The notes below the pieces were generated by a model, which saw nothing but the letters and a program-made list of their open reading frames with translations, was not told the origin of the DNA and did not search any database. The translations under genes were made by a program, and so were the position numbers. Shown piece by piece: positions 23,501 to 31,249 of a stretch of 64,000 bases of DNA. Within the stretch, counting starts at the first letter, position 1. Each line of letters begins with the position of its first letter. The stretch lies in the NCBI RefSeq assembly GCF_029633865.1, contig NC_079217.1:53652979-53716978 (forward strand), read 5' to 3'. The DNA comes from Lampris incognitus (Eukaryota > Chordata > Actinopteri > Lampriformes > Lampridae).

Positions 23501-25893
23501 CTGTGTCCAGTGTGCCCGCAGAGCACAGATCCTCGCTCCAAAACAAAATAAAAACAGCCATGAGAAGCTGCCTCTCTGAAGAAAAAGTGATGAAGTTGAT
23601 GAGGACTGCACGTTGTTCTAAGGTGCTGGATGGCTTCAACGTCGCAAAGGCAGCAAAACACTGAGGTCATGACTCAAATAGGAGGGAAGAGGGAATTTAG
23701 CAAACGGTTTCAGACCAACCGGCCTATCGTTTTAATTTAATTACTGCTTTATTTATTTTCAAGTTATTTAAAATTTTCACAGGCTCGGAATGCATAGGCA
23801 TACATTTAATTTAATATACAATAGCGAGACTATTTGTTTTACTTTATAGTATATCCTCCATAGCCTACATATCAAGTTATGCCCACCATTATGAGGATAA
23901 GCGGACGGATGGACGGACAGACAGAATTGTGGATGTAACTTGATATGTACAACCTGAAACTTTTCACCCGTTTGCTCGTAGGTGCAGGTGAAAGTTTGTT
24001 GACAATTCTGTGCATGCCGTTGACATCTATCCAGGGTAAATCTTGCAGGCATCGCGAAAAATATGCCATTCTCAATAGCACACGCCAACAACCAGGAAAC
24101 TGGTATGACCGCTGCAGTAGAAACTGTAAGTCAGTGGACTACAGTTATGCACAGAGTCGATTGTGAGATCCAGGAGTATAGAAAAGTGGACACTCACCCA
24201 TAGGAGAAAATGTATAAAAAAACAAGCTAAAATCCTGAAGATTCACATGGCAATAGAGGCCTTTTTGGCCTTTTTAAGTACAACGGCTAATCTGCGTATA
24301 TCCAAATCATTAACAATTGTGTGGTTTCTTATTTTAATGATTAGTGTTGGGTACCCAGTGTTTTAGGGTGTAACCATAGGTGCAAAATTCAAGAGGATAA
24401 GGCAGGTAGCAGCAAGTCTGATGAAGATGTTGTTGAAGAAGTTCTTCTGGCTAACAAGCAGATATGACCGCCCAAACCAGTAAAAGACCTTTAATAACAG
24501 ATATATTTATATGTCAATGGCTAAAACCCAGCTTCAACATGGTTTTTGTTCAGAGGTAGGGAAGATGATGATACTACAGAGGTAGTAATTGATTCATTTT
24601 GAAAGGATCTATGGGACTTAAGAAATCAAATATCAACGCCTTTACCAGCATCACCATGGATGTCATTAAGAGTAAAAAAAAAAAAAGCACCAATTTTTTG
24701 CCTGTCTCTGCCAGTCACATTTTGAAAAGGGTGAAAAAAGGGGCGAAGAGCAGCTGGACAACAATGATGGTGTGAGGGGCAACTTTGATGTCCCATTGTT
24801 ACGCAAGCGACAATGGGAGTGATTGTAATGTGCATACGAAAATACATAATATCCATCCATCCATTATCCAATATCCGAACCGCTTATCCTGCTCTCAGGG
24901 TTGCAGGGATGCTGGAGCCTATCCCAGCAGTCATTGGGTGGCAGGTGGGATCATTTTATTCTGTATTTTATCAAGTGCATTTTTGCACATACACAGAATT
25001 TGTCCTCTGCATTTAACCCATCCTAGGTATTAGGAACAGTGGGTAGTTGGTACCCAATTCTCTACTGCATGGGGACCAACCCCAATGTCTGAAGCTAGTG
25101 CTTTGGTCAAGAGCAATGGCATGAGTATGTCCCTAACATGCATGTCTTTGGTGTGGGAGGAAACTGGCGTAATCTGAGGAAACCCACAGGGAGAATATGC
25201 AAATTCCACATAGAAAGGCCCAGCTGGCTCCAGACCCAGGACCTTGTTGCTATAAAGCAGCAGTGCTAACCAATCAGTCACCCCATAGTGCCACCCCCAG
25301 GTGGCTCTTTCTCCCTGAACACTGCCATGTGATGCAGCCTATTTTGTTGAATTCATCACCAGGGTAATCACTTCTACCATCTTTTTACACTGTCATCTAT
25401 GTTCTGTCATGAATGTAATTTATGTGTTTATCATCAATGCAAGTTATCACTCAATTGCTTATTATTTTTCTTTTTTTACTTTATGCCTTCCCTTGTCCCA
25501 TTTTTTGTTTTTAAGATATTTTTTTGTACTCAGCTCTCTTACCATGTTAAGTATACTTAAGCTCTGGAAAGGTGCTATAGAAATAAAATTTGTAATTATC
25601 CATCATTAAGTTCTCAATTTCCATTCCAGGATAGCAGTAATCTTTTCATGTTATATTATGATACAAATGTCTTTTGGGAGGAAACAAATCTGATACTTAC
25701 GGTGTGTCAAGCTTCTTGAAATCAGGAATGGGTTCAGGCTTTTTGCGGGACATGAACCAATAAATGACAAGACCAGCGATGAGGGAGAAGAGGAAGAGGT
25801 CCAAGTTGCTAAGAAGGGGCTCCTCTGCGTCCATTGCTGGCTCCGGCTGGGAAGTGGCCTCAACGTCTACATCTGCCATGTTTACAAACCACT
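6301..25893 (-). CDS. por: NADPH-cytochrome P450 reductase, N-terminal part (four coding exons, runs off left edge)
   Basis: ER-membrane flavoprotein that passes electrons from NADPH through FAD and FMN to microsomal P450s, heme oxygenase and squalene monooxygenase. Coding exons on the minus strand: 25879-25701, 8516-8468, 7677-7549 and 6453-6301 (170 codons). All junctions are GT-AG and in phase. The first exon has an acidic N-terminus, a membrane anchor at about residues 27-43 and a basic stop (SRKK). The third has the FMN phosphate loop SQTGT at residues 86-90. The fourth has ATYGEGDPTDN, with Tyr140 at the position known to stack on FMN in mammals. The FAD and NADPH domains are not in the window and should lie beyond position 1. 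The first coding intron is 17 kb and full of repeats. Tandem neighbour of tmem120a, same strand. Confidence 0.95.
7549..7677 (-). CDS. por: por exon with FMN phosphate-binding loop
   Basis: 129 nt, 43 codons, from GKNIIVFYGSQTGTGEE to DPEEYDM. This is the first beta strand and P-loop of the flavodoxin-like domain. Acceptor CCAG, donor GTAATT, phase 0 at both ends. Confidence 0.96.
7950..8301 (+). mobile_element. RTE-clade LINE, 3' terminal fragment
   Basis: Encodes the C-terminus of a fish RTE-type polyprotein with one frame break: RWFGHVWRRDAGYIGRRMLN, KRGRPR, then VREDMQAAGVTEDDAEDR and KQMIRCGDP-stop. It ends in a (TAG)n tail. 5'-truncated as expected for LINEs. It sits in the por intron between the exons at 7.6 and 8.5 kb. 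Confidence 0.8.
8468..8516 (-). CDS. por: por linker exon
   Basis: A 49-nt exon encoding APTTRETSFIEKMKKT after the split proline codon. ESSFVEKMKKT is the equivalent in human POR. Acceptor TTGCAG, donor GTAAGT, ends in phase 0. Confidence 0.93.
8560..9990. repeat. Unclassified degenerate interspersed repeat block
   Basis: AT-rich sequence with recurring phrases such as ATAGCCACAAGCGG, GCCACACCCAC and 'accaaatttg'. The same phrases recur at about 15.26-16.1 kb, so this is one old dispersed family. A LINE-like tail (GGACAATAAAGACACTTTGA) occurs at 9179-9199. No coding capacity. Confidence 0.45.
10029..10146 (-). repeat. SINE-like repeat, family B, partial copy
   Basis: Only the 3' half of family B is present: CCATCCATTCATTATC, then GGATGCTGGAGCCTATCCCA and GACAGGCCGCC. 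It breaks off abruptly on the right. Confidence 0.75.
10368..11262 (-). mobile_element. L2/CR1-group LINE, 5'-truncated 3' fragment (copy 1)
   Basis: The minus strand carries a 221-codon open remainder of the ORF2 C-terminus: LGVILDEQLSF, RSCRFLLYNIRRIRPFL, SRLDYSNSLLAG, LHWLPVAARIQFKTLVL and FRRRLKTHLF. It ends with a TTTAGCCGACACTTTTATCC-like 3' region, read inversely, and a (TGTAA)n tail at 10368-10388. The reading frame is open but the RT core is absent, so it is not autonomous. A second copy lies at 56.5-57.2 kb. Confidence 0.85.
11468..11505. repeat. (GA)n microsatellite
   Basis: An uninterrupted AG dinucleotide run of about 36 bases. Confidence 0.95.
11506..12499. other. No gene recognised; por intron
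   Basis: Intronic sequence between the (GA)n tract and the TIR element at 12.5 kb. No exon was recognised. Confidence 0.5.
12953..13036 (+). promoter_or_regulatory. 35-bp tandem repeats abutting a TATA box
   Basis: TAGTAGCCCCTCC.TGTTGTGAC is repeated at 12953-12987 and 12988-13022. A third start (TAGTAGC) runs into TATAAAA at 13030-13036. Tandem elements directly upstream of a TATA box look like a promoter. A start site near 13060 would coincide with the leader described next. Promoter function is inference. Confidence 0.45.
13060..13464 (+). other. Duplicated non-coding leader: intron-containing copy followed by spliced-looking copy
   Basis: Copy 1: segment A 13060-13089, then an 89-nt GT...AG block 13090-13178, then segment B 13179-13240, followed by another GTATGT. 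Copy 2: A' 13288-13317 joined directly to B' 13318-13379, which continues into a third segment ending near 13464 before GTAAGT. A and A', and B and B', are clearly related. Copy 2 therefore looks like a processed version of copy 1. Confidence 0.5.
14628..14965. mobile_element. Probable MITE with imperfect TIRs
   Basis: The left side has GACACACACCAAGCC followed by TGGGCTGTCAGCC. The right side has TTGGTGTGTCTGGGCCC, giving the inverse GACACACCAA. The interior is rich in GTCGG/CCGAC motifs, as in fish Harbinger-type MITEs. No clean target duplication was found, so the ends are approximate. Confidence 0.4.
15255..16110. repeat. Unclassified degenerate repeat, same family as at 8.6-10 kb
   Basis: Shares ATAGCCACAAGCGG and GCCACACCCA with the 8.6-10 kb block and has the same AT-rich, non-coding character. 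Confidence 0.4.
16880..17650 (+). pseudogene. Degenerate Tc1-like transposase
   Basis: Scattered pieces of a Tc1/mariner transposase in shifting frames: KHGGVSIML, YKQILKKNLFQSVWDL, QQVNDPKYTAQ, LWCELKIAVHSIQ and TYTRRLTDVVAAKGQST. The family has QQDNDPKHTA at the second catalytic Asp; here that Asp is Val. Frameshifts also lie between blocks. It is dead and unrelated in detail to the intact Tc1 copy at 27.2 kb. Confidence 0.75.
18003..18290. repeat. Two-copy tandem duplication, about 140 bp per unit
   Basis: Units run about 18003-18145 and 18146-18290. Shared phrases in the same order are ATGGCTTAT, AAATTTGGATT, GGTTTTCA.CTCAC.ATGA, TTAATTCAGTTTTACGCA and GGAAACAGCTCAAGCAG. It lies in por intron 1. 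Confidence 0.8.
18291..20200. other. No gene recognised; por intron
   Basis: Intronic sequence without recognisable exons or long repeats. A short 30-bp duplication of an AGATACAATGTCAGTA-type motif occurs at about 18440-18490. Confidence 0.5.
20200..20396. repeat. Two (CA)n microsatellites
   Basis: Interrupted CA runs at about 20203-20241 and 20347-20394, separated by unique sequence. Confidence 0.9.
21564..21616. repeat. (CA)n microsatellite
   Basis: Interrupted ACACGCAC / (AC)n tract. Confidence 0.9.
21712..22153 (-). repeat. tRNA-derived SINE, family A, full-length copy
   Basis: On the minus strand the head reads CCGGGTAGCGTAGTGGTCTA (A-box-like), followed by a B-box-like GGTTCGAATCCCTGTG. 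The body ends at the CAATTGGGGAGAAAAAGG tail. Five copies of this family occur in the window. The tRNA-like part is a Pol III promoter head, not a tRNA gene. Confidence 0.85.
22936..23090. mobile_element. Possible hAT-type element, one end only
   Basis: The sequence CAGGGGTCGGCAACATGTGG at 22936 matches the style of hAT termini (CAGNGGT..). No partner end or 8-bp duplication was found, so it is a fragment at best. Confidence 0.35.
24850..25300 (-). repeat. SINE-like repeat, family B, with internal foreign segment
   Basis: The 3' half (CCATCCATCCATTATCC, GGATGCTGGAGCCTATCCCA) is at 24853-24945. The 5' half (GTGTGGGAGGAAACTGG, ACCCAGGACCTTGTTGCT, GTGCTAACCA) is at about 25145-25295. The 200 bp between includes another fish repeat motif (CATTTAACCCATCCTAG), which suggests an insertion or a recombinant copy. 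Confidence 0.65.
25701..25893 (-). CDS. por: por exon with start codon and membrane anchor
   Basis: The acceptor at 25895-25894 follows a C/T-rich tract. It leaves 14 nt of 5' UTR before the ATG at 25879. 59 codons plus 2 nt. The hydrophobic segment NLDLFLFSLIAGLVIYWFM is the ER anchor and SRKK sets cytosolic topology. The donor is GTAAGT. The acceptor upstream of the ATG shows that at least one non-coding exon lies at higher coordinates. Confidence 0.95.
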
Positions 25894-27226
25894 CTGGGAT
25901 GGAAGAAGAGCAAACTTAATGAACATGCAAAAAAAGCAAGCCCTTTGGGCTGCAAAAGCCCCAAGGAGTTTTACGCCTACTGACTGATCTGCATATCCTG
26001 TGTACAGATAATAAAATCTATTTCACTGTAGAGTGCTGTGAGAACGAAGTGGATATCTGTGTTTAGTATCCATTATTCACCTCAAATACTATCTAATTTT
26101 AACATTGACATGATACTTACATGCTGAATATTGAATATCAGGCTAAAACGTCTTGCTTAAGTCATTACAATACTATGGCCAACATATGGCCAATACTGTG
26201 CTAAAAGGCGTTTGTCCAAACATAATAATGGTTCGCTAAATGTTGTGTAACCGCATTGCTGAATACATTCCGTCTGTGGTACAGCATTCATACCGTCTCC
26301 AAGGATGAAAACACCTCCTTTATAAATTTAGGGGGGTCTTCATCCACATCTATGGACAAAGGACAAAGCTATTTTCAATTGAGTATGCTGCAGCAGCTCT
26401 TTTCACCCAATTCTTGAGAGAATTTAATGCTTGGAGTTCTCAGATTACACTTTAATTTAAGGAATTGATACTGGTGAGTTTGTTTTCCCTAATCCAGTGA
26501 ATTAGCTAATCAACAATGCTAGAAGCATTTGTCTCACTTCTTCTTTTAATGACCAAAGTTCTTGTTTACACTGTGTAACCGCCATGTGCACTAAACCAAC
26601 ACAAATTGATATACTTGCCCGCTCCCAGTTTATTCACCCTATTAAGTAACTACGTTACTTTAACTACTATATTGTAACTCCAGGTTTCTGCAGATAACCA
26701 CATTTCTACTGAAGGGTTTTCAAAATGGCGCCACAGACGGCAGCCTCAAAGTGCTTTCAGCCACTTCACAAACTTCTCCGGAGACTTTTGGGTAACCTGT
26801 ACTTGCAGCATTCCATTAAAATTGTTCTCAGTTTGTGTTTCCACTTAGCAATCCCACGTGTTTCACTAATGCTCGACGGCTTTTATTGAGGAGGTTCGCA
26901 TCGCTAATGTTTCCATAAAATGTCGAGCGAATTTCAAGCGAACTGTTGAAAATGAATTTGGCGCGTTGATGCGCGCTTCCATTAGCTGGTTTGTGGCGCC
27001 AGCGTAGTTGCGTCAGAAGATGACGGTATACGTTACGCATGGCGATAACAGGAAGTAGCCTAGAACAGTGTTTCTCAACCGGGGGTCCGCGGACCCCTAG
27101 TGGTCCGTGGTGTAACTGCAAGGGGTCCGTGAGAATATTATTTCTTTAAAAAAAAGATCCTATGACATTTATAGAAATAGGATTATTTTACTCAAATGTG
27201 ACTGAGACCTTTATCTACCTAAACTA

Positions 27227-28806
27227 CACTGCTCAAAAAAATAAAGGGAACACATAAGCAATGCAATGTAGCTCCAAGTCAATCACACTTTTGAGATATC
27301 AACCTGTCCAGTTAGGAAGCAACACTGATTTGTGAATCAATTTCACCTGTTGGTAAATTGTCTAATTTCCACCAGGTGGAAATTAGACAATTTGCAAGAC
27401 AACCCCTATAAAAGGAATGGATTTGCAGGTGGTGGCCACAGACCATTTGCCTGTCCTCATCTTTTCTGGCTGATCTTTGGTTAGTTTTTCATTTTGCTAG
27501 TGCCCTCACCACTAGAGGTGGCATGAGGCGGTATCTGCAACCTACAGATGTTGCTCAGGTAGTGCAGCTCATCCAGGATGGCACATCAATGCGTGCTGTG
27601 GCAAGAAGATTTGATGTGTCTCCCAGCACAGTGTCCAGAGCATGGAGGAGGTACCAGGAGACAGGCCAGTACACCAGGAGACGTGGAGGGGGCCGCAGGA
27701 GGACAACAACCCCGCAGCAGGACCGCTATCTGGTCCTTTGTGCAAGGAGGAACAGGAGGAGCACTGCCGGAGCCCTACAAAACGACCTTCAACAGGCCAC
27801 TAATGTGCAGGTTTCTGCTCAAACAGTGAGAAACAGAATGCATGAGGATGGTATGAGGGCCCGACGTCCACAATTGGGGCCTGTGCTCACAGCCCAACAC
27901 CGTGCAGCCCGATTGACCTTTGCCAGAGAACATCTTGGTTGGCAGATTCGCCATTGGCGCCCTGTGCTCTTCACAGATGAGAGCAGGTTCACACTGAACA
28001 CATGTGACAGACGCGAGAGAGTCTGGAGACGCTGTGGAAAACGTTCTGCTGCCTGCAACATCCTCCAGCATGACCGGTTTGGTGGTGGGTCAGTGATGGT
28101 CTGGGGAGGCATATCCTTGGAGGGCCGCACAGACCTCTACGTGCTAGCCAGAGGTACCATGACTGCCATTAGGTACCGGGATGAGATCCTCAGACCCCTT
28201 GTCAGACCATATGCTGGTGCAGTGGGCCCTGGGTTCCTGCTCATGCATGACAATGCTCGTCCTCTTGTGGCCAGAGTGTGTCAGCAGTTCCTGTATGTCG
28301 AGGGCATTGATGCTATGGACTGGCCTGCACGTTCCCCAGACCTGAATCCAATCGAGCATCTCTGGGACATCATGTCTCGTACCATCCGCCAACGCGATGT
28401 CGCACCACAGACTGTCCAGGAGTTGACCGATGCCCTGATCCAGGTCTGGGAGGAGATCCCTCAGGAGACCATCCGTCGTCTCATCAGGAGCATGCCCAGA
28501 CGTTGTAGGGAGTGCATACAGGCACGTGGAGGCCACACACACTACTGAGCCTCATTTTGAATCGTCTTGAAGAATTTCAACAGAAGTTGGATCAGCCTAT
28601 GTTCTCATTTTCCACTTTGGTTTTGAGTACGATTCTGAATCCAGACCATAATGGGCTAATGATTTTGATTTCCATTGTTCATTCTTAGGTTATTTTGCTC
28701 TAAACACATTCCTCTGTCTAATAAATAAAGATTTCCAGCTGAAATATTTCATTCATCGAGGTCTATATTGTGTTTTTAGGTGTTCCCTTTATTTTTTTGA
28801 GCGGTA
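27227..28806 (+). mobile_element. Complete Tc1-like DNA transposon
   Basis: 1,580 bp between TA dinucleotides at 27225-27226 and 28807-28808. The terminal repeats share GCTCAAAAAAATAAAGGGAA at both ends, inverse orientation, with mismatches only at the outermost few bases. It holds one intact transposase gene. It is inserted in the hAT element, so it is the younger of the two. Confidence 0.95.
27523..28548 (+). CDS. Tc1-family transposase, intact
   Basis: 341 codons, the usual length for the family. The N-terminal paired-like helix-turn-helix spans about residues 8-50 ([27 protein letters not shown]), followed by a basic GRPR-like stretch ([10 protein letters not shown], 51-60). The DDE catalytic triad is D152 (FTDESRF), D243 (LMHDNARP) and E278 ([12 protein letters not shown]), which is the DD34E spacing of Tc1. 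A glycine-rich motif [10 protein letters not shown] is at 187-196. It binds the element ends and catalyses cut-and-paste transposition into TA. No stop or frameshift is present, so it may be active or only recently silenced. Confidence 0.97.
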   Translation: MRRYLQPTDVAQVVQLIQDGTSMRAVARRFDVSPSTVSRAWRRYQETGQYTRRRGGGRRRTTTPQQDRYLVLCARRNRRSTAGALQNDLQQATNVQVSAQTVRNRMHEDGMRARRPQLGPVLTAQHRAARLTFAREHLGWQIRHWRPVLFTDESRFTLNTCDRRERVWRRCGKRSAACNILQHDRFGGGSVMVWGGISLEGRTDLYVLARGTMTAIRYRDEILRPLVRPYAGAVGPGFLLMHDNARPLVARVCQQFLYVEGIDAMDWPARSPDLNPIEHLWDIMSRTIRQRDVAPQTVQELTDALIQVWEEIPQETIRRLIRSMPRRCRECIQARGGHTHY

Positions 28807-29859
28807 TATAAAGGGTAACAGGACTTTTTTCTCTTACATCTGTTTCACAAGTGTAATTTATTGTATTTTAATAAGAGATCTTGCTCCCGTTTGCATTGTT
28901 AAAAGTTACTGCATAAAAATTCTGTTGTTACATATATCTGAAAGTTACTGAATACATATTCTGTTTTGTTACATATATCTGAAAGTTACTGCATAAGAAT
29001 TCTGTTTTGTTAACTATATCTAAGTTACAACTGAAAGCTCTTATTTTTGCCCCAAAGAGTGAATAAATGCTATAATGCAATTTAAAATGCAGTTTCTACT
29101 GTTTCTATCAAATTGCAACCCCCCCCTCCCCCAAGATCAGGTGGAGGGGTCCTCAGGGTAGATCAAAAATACACAGGGGGTCCAGGACCCCGAAAAGGTT
29201 GAGAACCACTGGCCTAGAAGTATAACAGGAAGCAGTAAGAAGAACAAAGAAAAGCGGCAGCCTAGAGTGAGGAAAAAATGGAGAGGTCTTCGGGAATTAG
29301 TTTCGATTGCGCAAGTTGTCGCTCTACTTTCGGCTCAGCTAGTCTTGGCCACGCATCGTGCTGTCCGGAGACGAAGACAAAGAAATGCGTAGATTTTAAT
29401 GCACGCAGCAAGGGCGGCGATAGGACAACGGCGGGCGCCATACACGTGGGAGAGACAACGCACACGACAATTCTCGGTAGATTGTTTGCATTACGTCGCT
29501 GTTTTCCATCTGAAATTGAAGTTATATTTTTCTTGTGGACGACAGCGAGGGAAAGTTTGGGTCCTCGTCGGTCCAGACGCTCCTGTCGGCGGCCACGTTT
29601 TCACGCGTGTGAACGCGAAGCCTGCCGCGGAAACAGCCGGTCGCGTAATTCGCTGCGTCAGAATTCATTCCACAAACGCGTTTCCCCCCGTTGCCATTTT
29701 GCGCATCAACTCTGTTGCGAACCGGGCTAAATCCACCTCAAGCGGGCGTAGCGACTTTGACGCGACTAAGAGCAATTCGCTCCGAGTTAAGTCGAATTTT
29801 GACGTTTCCATAAACTTGTTTTAATGCGATACGTCCTAAAGGCGCATTAAAACCCTTTA

Positions 29860-30508
29860 TGCTACGTTCAGACCAAAGGCGGCGCGAATTTTTTGGGCGG
29901 CGCGAATGCATGCAAAGTCAATGGGAGGAGGCGAATGGGCGGGAATAAGTCGCGGCGAAATTACGGGCGGCGCGAATTGGGCGAATCGAGCTACGAACGC
30001 GCCTTCTCGGGAGTTCAAAAATGTCCAACTCGGGCGAATATTTCGCCAGGCGATAGCCAATCACCTTCAAGTAGGGTTAGAACCCGCCTTCGTGTTGGGA
30101 AAGAAGATACGCCCCCTACCCAGAATTCTTTTCGGACGCCGTCCAAACGCAACTCCTGAACGAGCCGGTGAAATTCGCCAAGCTGGGCACGTCTCCGGTT
30201 TATGCTATGAACCCAAACAGAACGCTGACGCCGGTTTCGGCGGCGCAAGTTGATACAAAGCAGAGCCACCGCAACTGATCTCTGTCGCTCATCCATGATG
30301 ATCACAAGTAAACACAAACTGCTCGTGTGTGGTATTTGTTGTGTGCGGTCTAGCAAACTTGCTAGCAGCGTTGGTGTAACTAGACTGCTTGCTGTGACGT
30401 CAACACAGCGAATTCGCGTTCTGTTCGAACACACCTGGCGGAGCTGGCGGCCAAACACGGGCGAACAAGGCGGCGCCAACTCTCTCGCCGCCTTTGGTCT
30501 GAACGTAG
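29860..30508 (-). mobile_element. PIF-Harbinger element, internally deleted
   Basis: The terminal repeats TGCTACGTTCAGACCAAAGG and its inverse are flanked by TTA on both sides (29857-29859, 30509-30511), the Harbinger-type 3-bp duplication. The minus strand carries the N-terminus of a Harbinger transposase (next entry). The remaining 650 bp lack the catalytic domain. Confidence 0.85.
30120..30296 (-). pseudogene. Harbinger transposase N-terminus, truncated
   Basis: From an ATG at 30296 the frame reads MDERQRSVAVALL, then WVHSINRRRAQLGEFHRLV and LRLDGVRKEF. Harbinger/HARBI1-type transposases begin in this style (WV.P.N.RR...GE.H.LV.ELR). After about 58 codons the family pattern stops at the internal deletion. 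The longer ORF start upstream lies in the element's terminal repeat and is not used. Confidence 0.7.
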
Positions 30509-30518
30509 CATTATGGAA

Positions 30519-30633
30519 ACACAACTATTGTTTTTGCCCGTAATACTGGTATAACACGGTGCAGCTCTTCCATTGTCAGTCCTAAAAGCGTTTGCTCTAT
30601 TTCAGTCAACACTTCCTCCGTGTGCTCCGACAT
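30519..30633 (-). pseudogene. Small open segment resembling the start of a retroelement gag
   Basis: 38 codons from MSEHTEEVLTEIEQT through LTMEELHRVIPVL to a stop in the GTTTCCATAA terminus of the neighbouring element. The helical, acidic start is gag-like, but no family was recognised. It may be an exon cut by the insertion. Confidence 0.25.
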
Positions 30634-30865
30634 TTTGTCCACTTACACTCGACGAAAACACTTGTTAAACAACAAAACGTGCCTCAGGCTCTGGCAAGAC
30701 GCTAGCTTAGTTGCTCACGTTAGCTAAGCTAAATGCTCTTCCATGTGCCATCTCGACCGCAGTAATTTTCCATGTTCGTGTGTCAAGTCTTCCTCCGTGA
30801 TAAACTTGTAAATCTCGGTGGGACCTCCAATTATTACGCTTGTATCACGCTTGACACAATTGTTG

Positions 30866-31001
30866 TGTAAACTACTAATAATAACCCGTTAGCCTCTAGC
30901 TAACGGGTCTGACCCTTTAGCCGAGCGGTTAGTGATGTCGCCTTGTGGTGCAGTACACCCCGTATCGAATCCCGCACCGGGCAAGAAAATAACCGGTTAC
31001 A
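30866..31001 (+). repeat. TRIM left LTR (tRNA-like)
   Basis: 136 bp, TG...CA. It carries a stem-forming pair CCCGTTAGC/GCTAACGGG at 30885-30907, then A- and B-box-like Pol III promoter blocks. The half from TTAGCCGAGCGG onward is identical in both LTRs. Confidence 0.8.
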
Positions 31002-31002
31002 T

Positions 31003-31020
31003 TGGTGGCAGCGGTGGGAT
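31003..31020 (+). promoter_or_regulatory. Primer-binding site, tRNA-Leu
   Basis: TGGTGGCAGCGGTGGGAT is, from memory of vertebrate tRNA-Leu(AAG), the full 18-nt complement of its 3' end including CCA. It starts one base after the left LTR, the standard place for reverse-transcription priming. Confidence 0.8.
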
Positions 31021-31105
31021 CCGGAAGTGTGCAGATCCTCATTAGTCTCTTCGGAGCGCGGGAATAACAAAGCGCGAGGGCGCGCTTCCGGGAGAGGGTG
31101 ACGAC

Positions 31106-31240
31106 TGTAAACTACTAATAAGACACGTTAGCCCCTAGCTAACGGATCTGATCCTTTAGCCGAGCGGTTAGTGATGTCGCCTTGTGGTGCAGTACACCCC
31201 GTATCGAATCCCGCACCGGGCAAGAAAATAACCGGTTACA
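31106..31240 (+). repeat. TRIM right LTR (tRNA-like)
   Basis: 135 bp. It differs from the left LTR mainly around AATAAGACACG and at three single bases. TG...CA ends. Confidence 0.8.
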
Positions 31241-31249
31241 GTTGTGTAT

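Larger units (their letters stand above)
27066..29211. mobile_element. hAT-type non-autonomous element, split by Tc1
   Basis: The terminal repeats are CAGTGTTTCTCAACCGGGGG and, at the right end, GGTTGAGAACCACTG. A perfect 8-bp target duplication gcctagaa flanks it at 27058-27065 and 29212-29219, as hAT integration produces. Without the Tc1 insertion it is about 565 bp. Its interior includes three tandem copies of an about 50-bp unit (AAGTTACTGCATA..ATTCTGTT) at 28905-29025. No transposase of its own. Confidence 0.9.
26832..30523. mobile_element. Tentative outer element enclosing a nest of DNA transposons
   Basis: The left end TTGTGTTTCCA at 26835-26846 and the right end TGGAAACACAA at 30512-30522 are inverse to each other. 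Internal GTTTCCATAAA occurs near both sides. Removing the hAT and Harbinger insertions leaves about 0.9 kb of CpG-rich sequence. No target duplication is visible, so this remains a guess. Confidence 0.3.
30866..31240 (+). mobile_element. TRIM: miniature LTR retrotransposon with tRNA-like LTRs
   Basis: Two direct repeats, 30866-31001 and 31106-31240, start TGTAAAC and end GGTTACA (TG...CA) and are about 95% identical. A 4-bp gttg duplication flanks them (30862-30865, 31241-31244). Internal region of 104 bp: one base after the left LTR comes TGGTGGCAGCGGTGGGAT, and a GGGAGAGGG purine tract lies just before the right LTR. There is no coding capacity. Each LTR has an A-box-like TAGCCGAGCGGTTAGTG and a B-box-like TATCGAATCCCGC at tRNA-like spacing. 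The orientation is set by the primer site and purine tract. Confidence 0.8.

Noticed and set aside
27775-28542. Minus-strand ORFs of about 100-132 codons
   Set aside because: Antisense shadows of the Tc1 transposase.
29278-29730. A 150-codon Cys/Arg-rich plus-strand ORF
   Set aside because: Lies in CpG-rich remains of a putative transposon. Overlapping ORFs occur in other frames and no domain is visible.
30901-31000. Possible tRNA gene at the A/B-box-like blocks
   Set aside because: The block is inside an LTR repeated twice with TG/CA ends, and no clean acceptor-stem pairing or anticodon arm can be drawn. The same applies to the heads of the SINE copies at 22.1, 46.2 and 63.2 kb.
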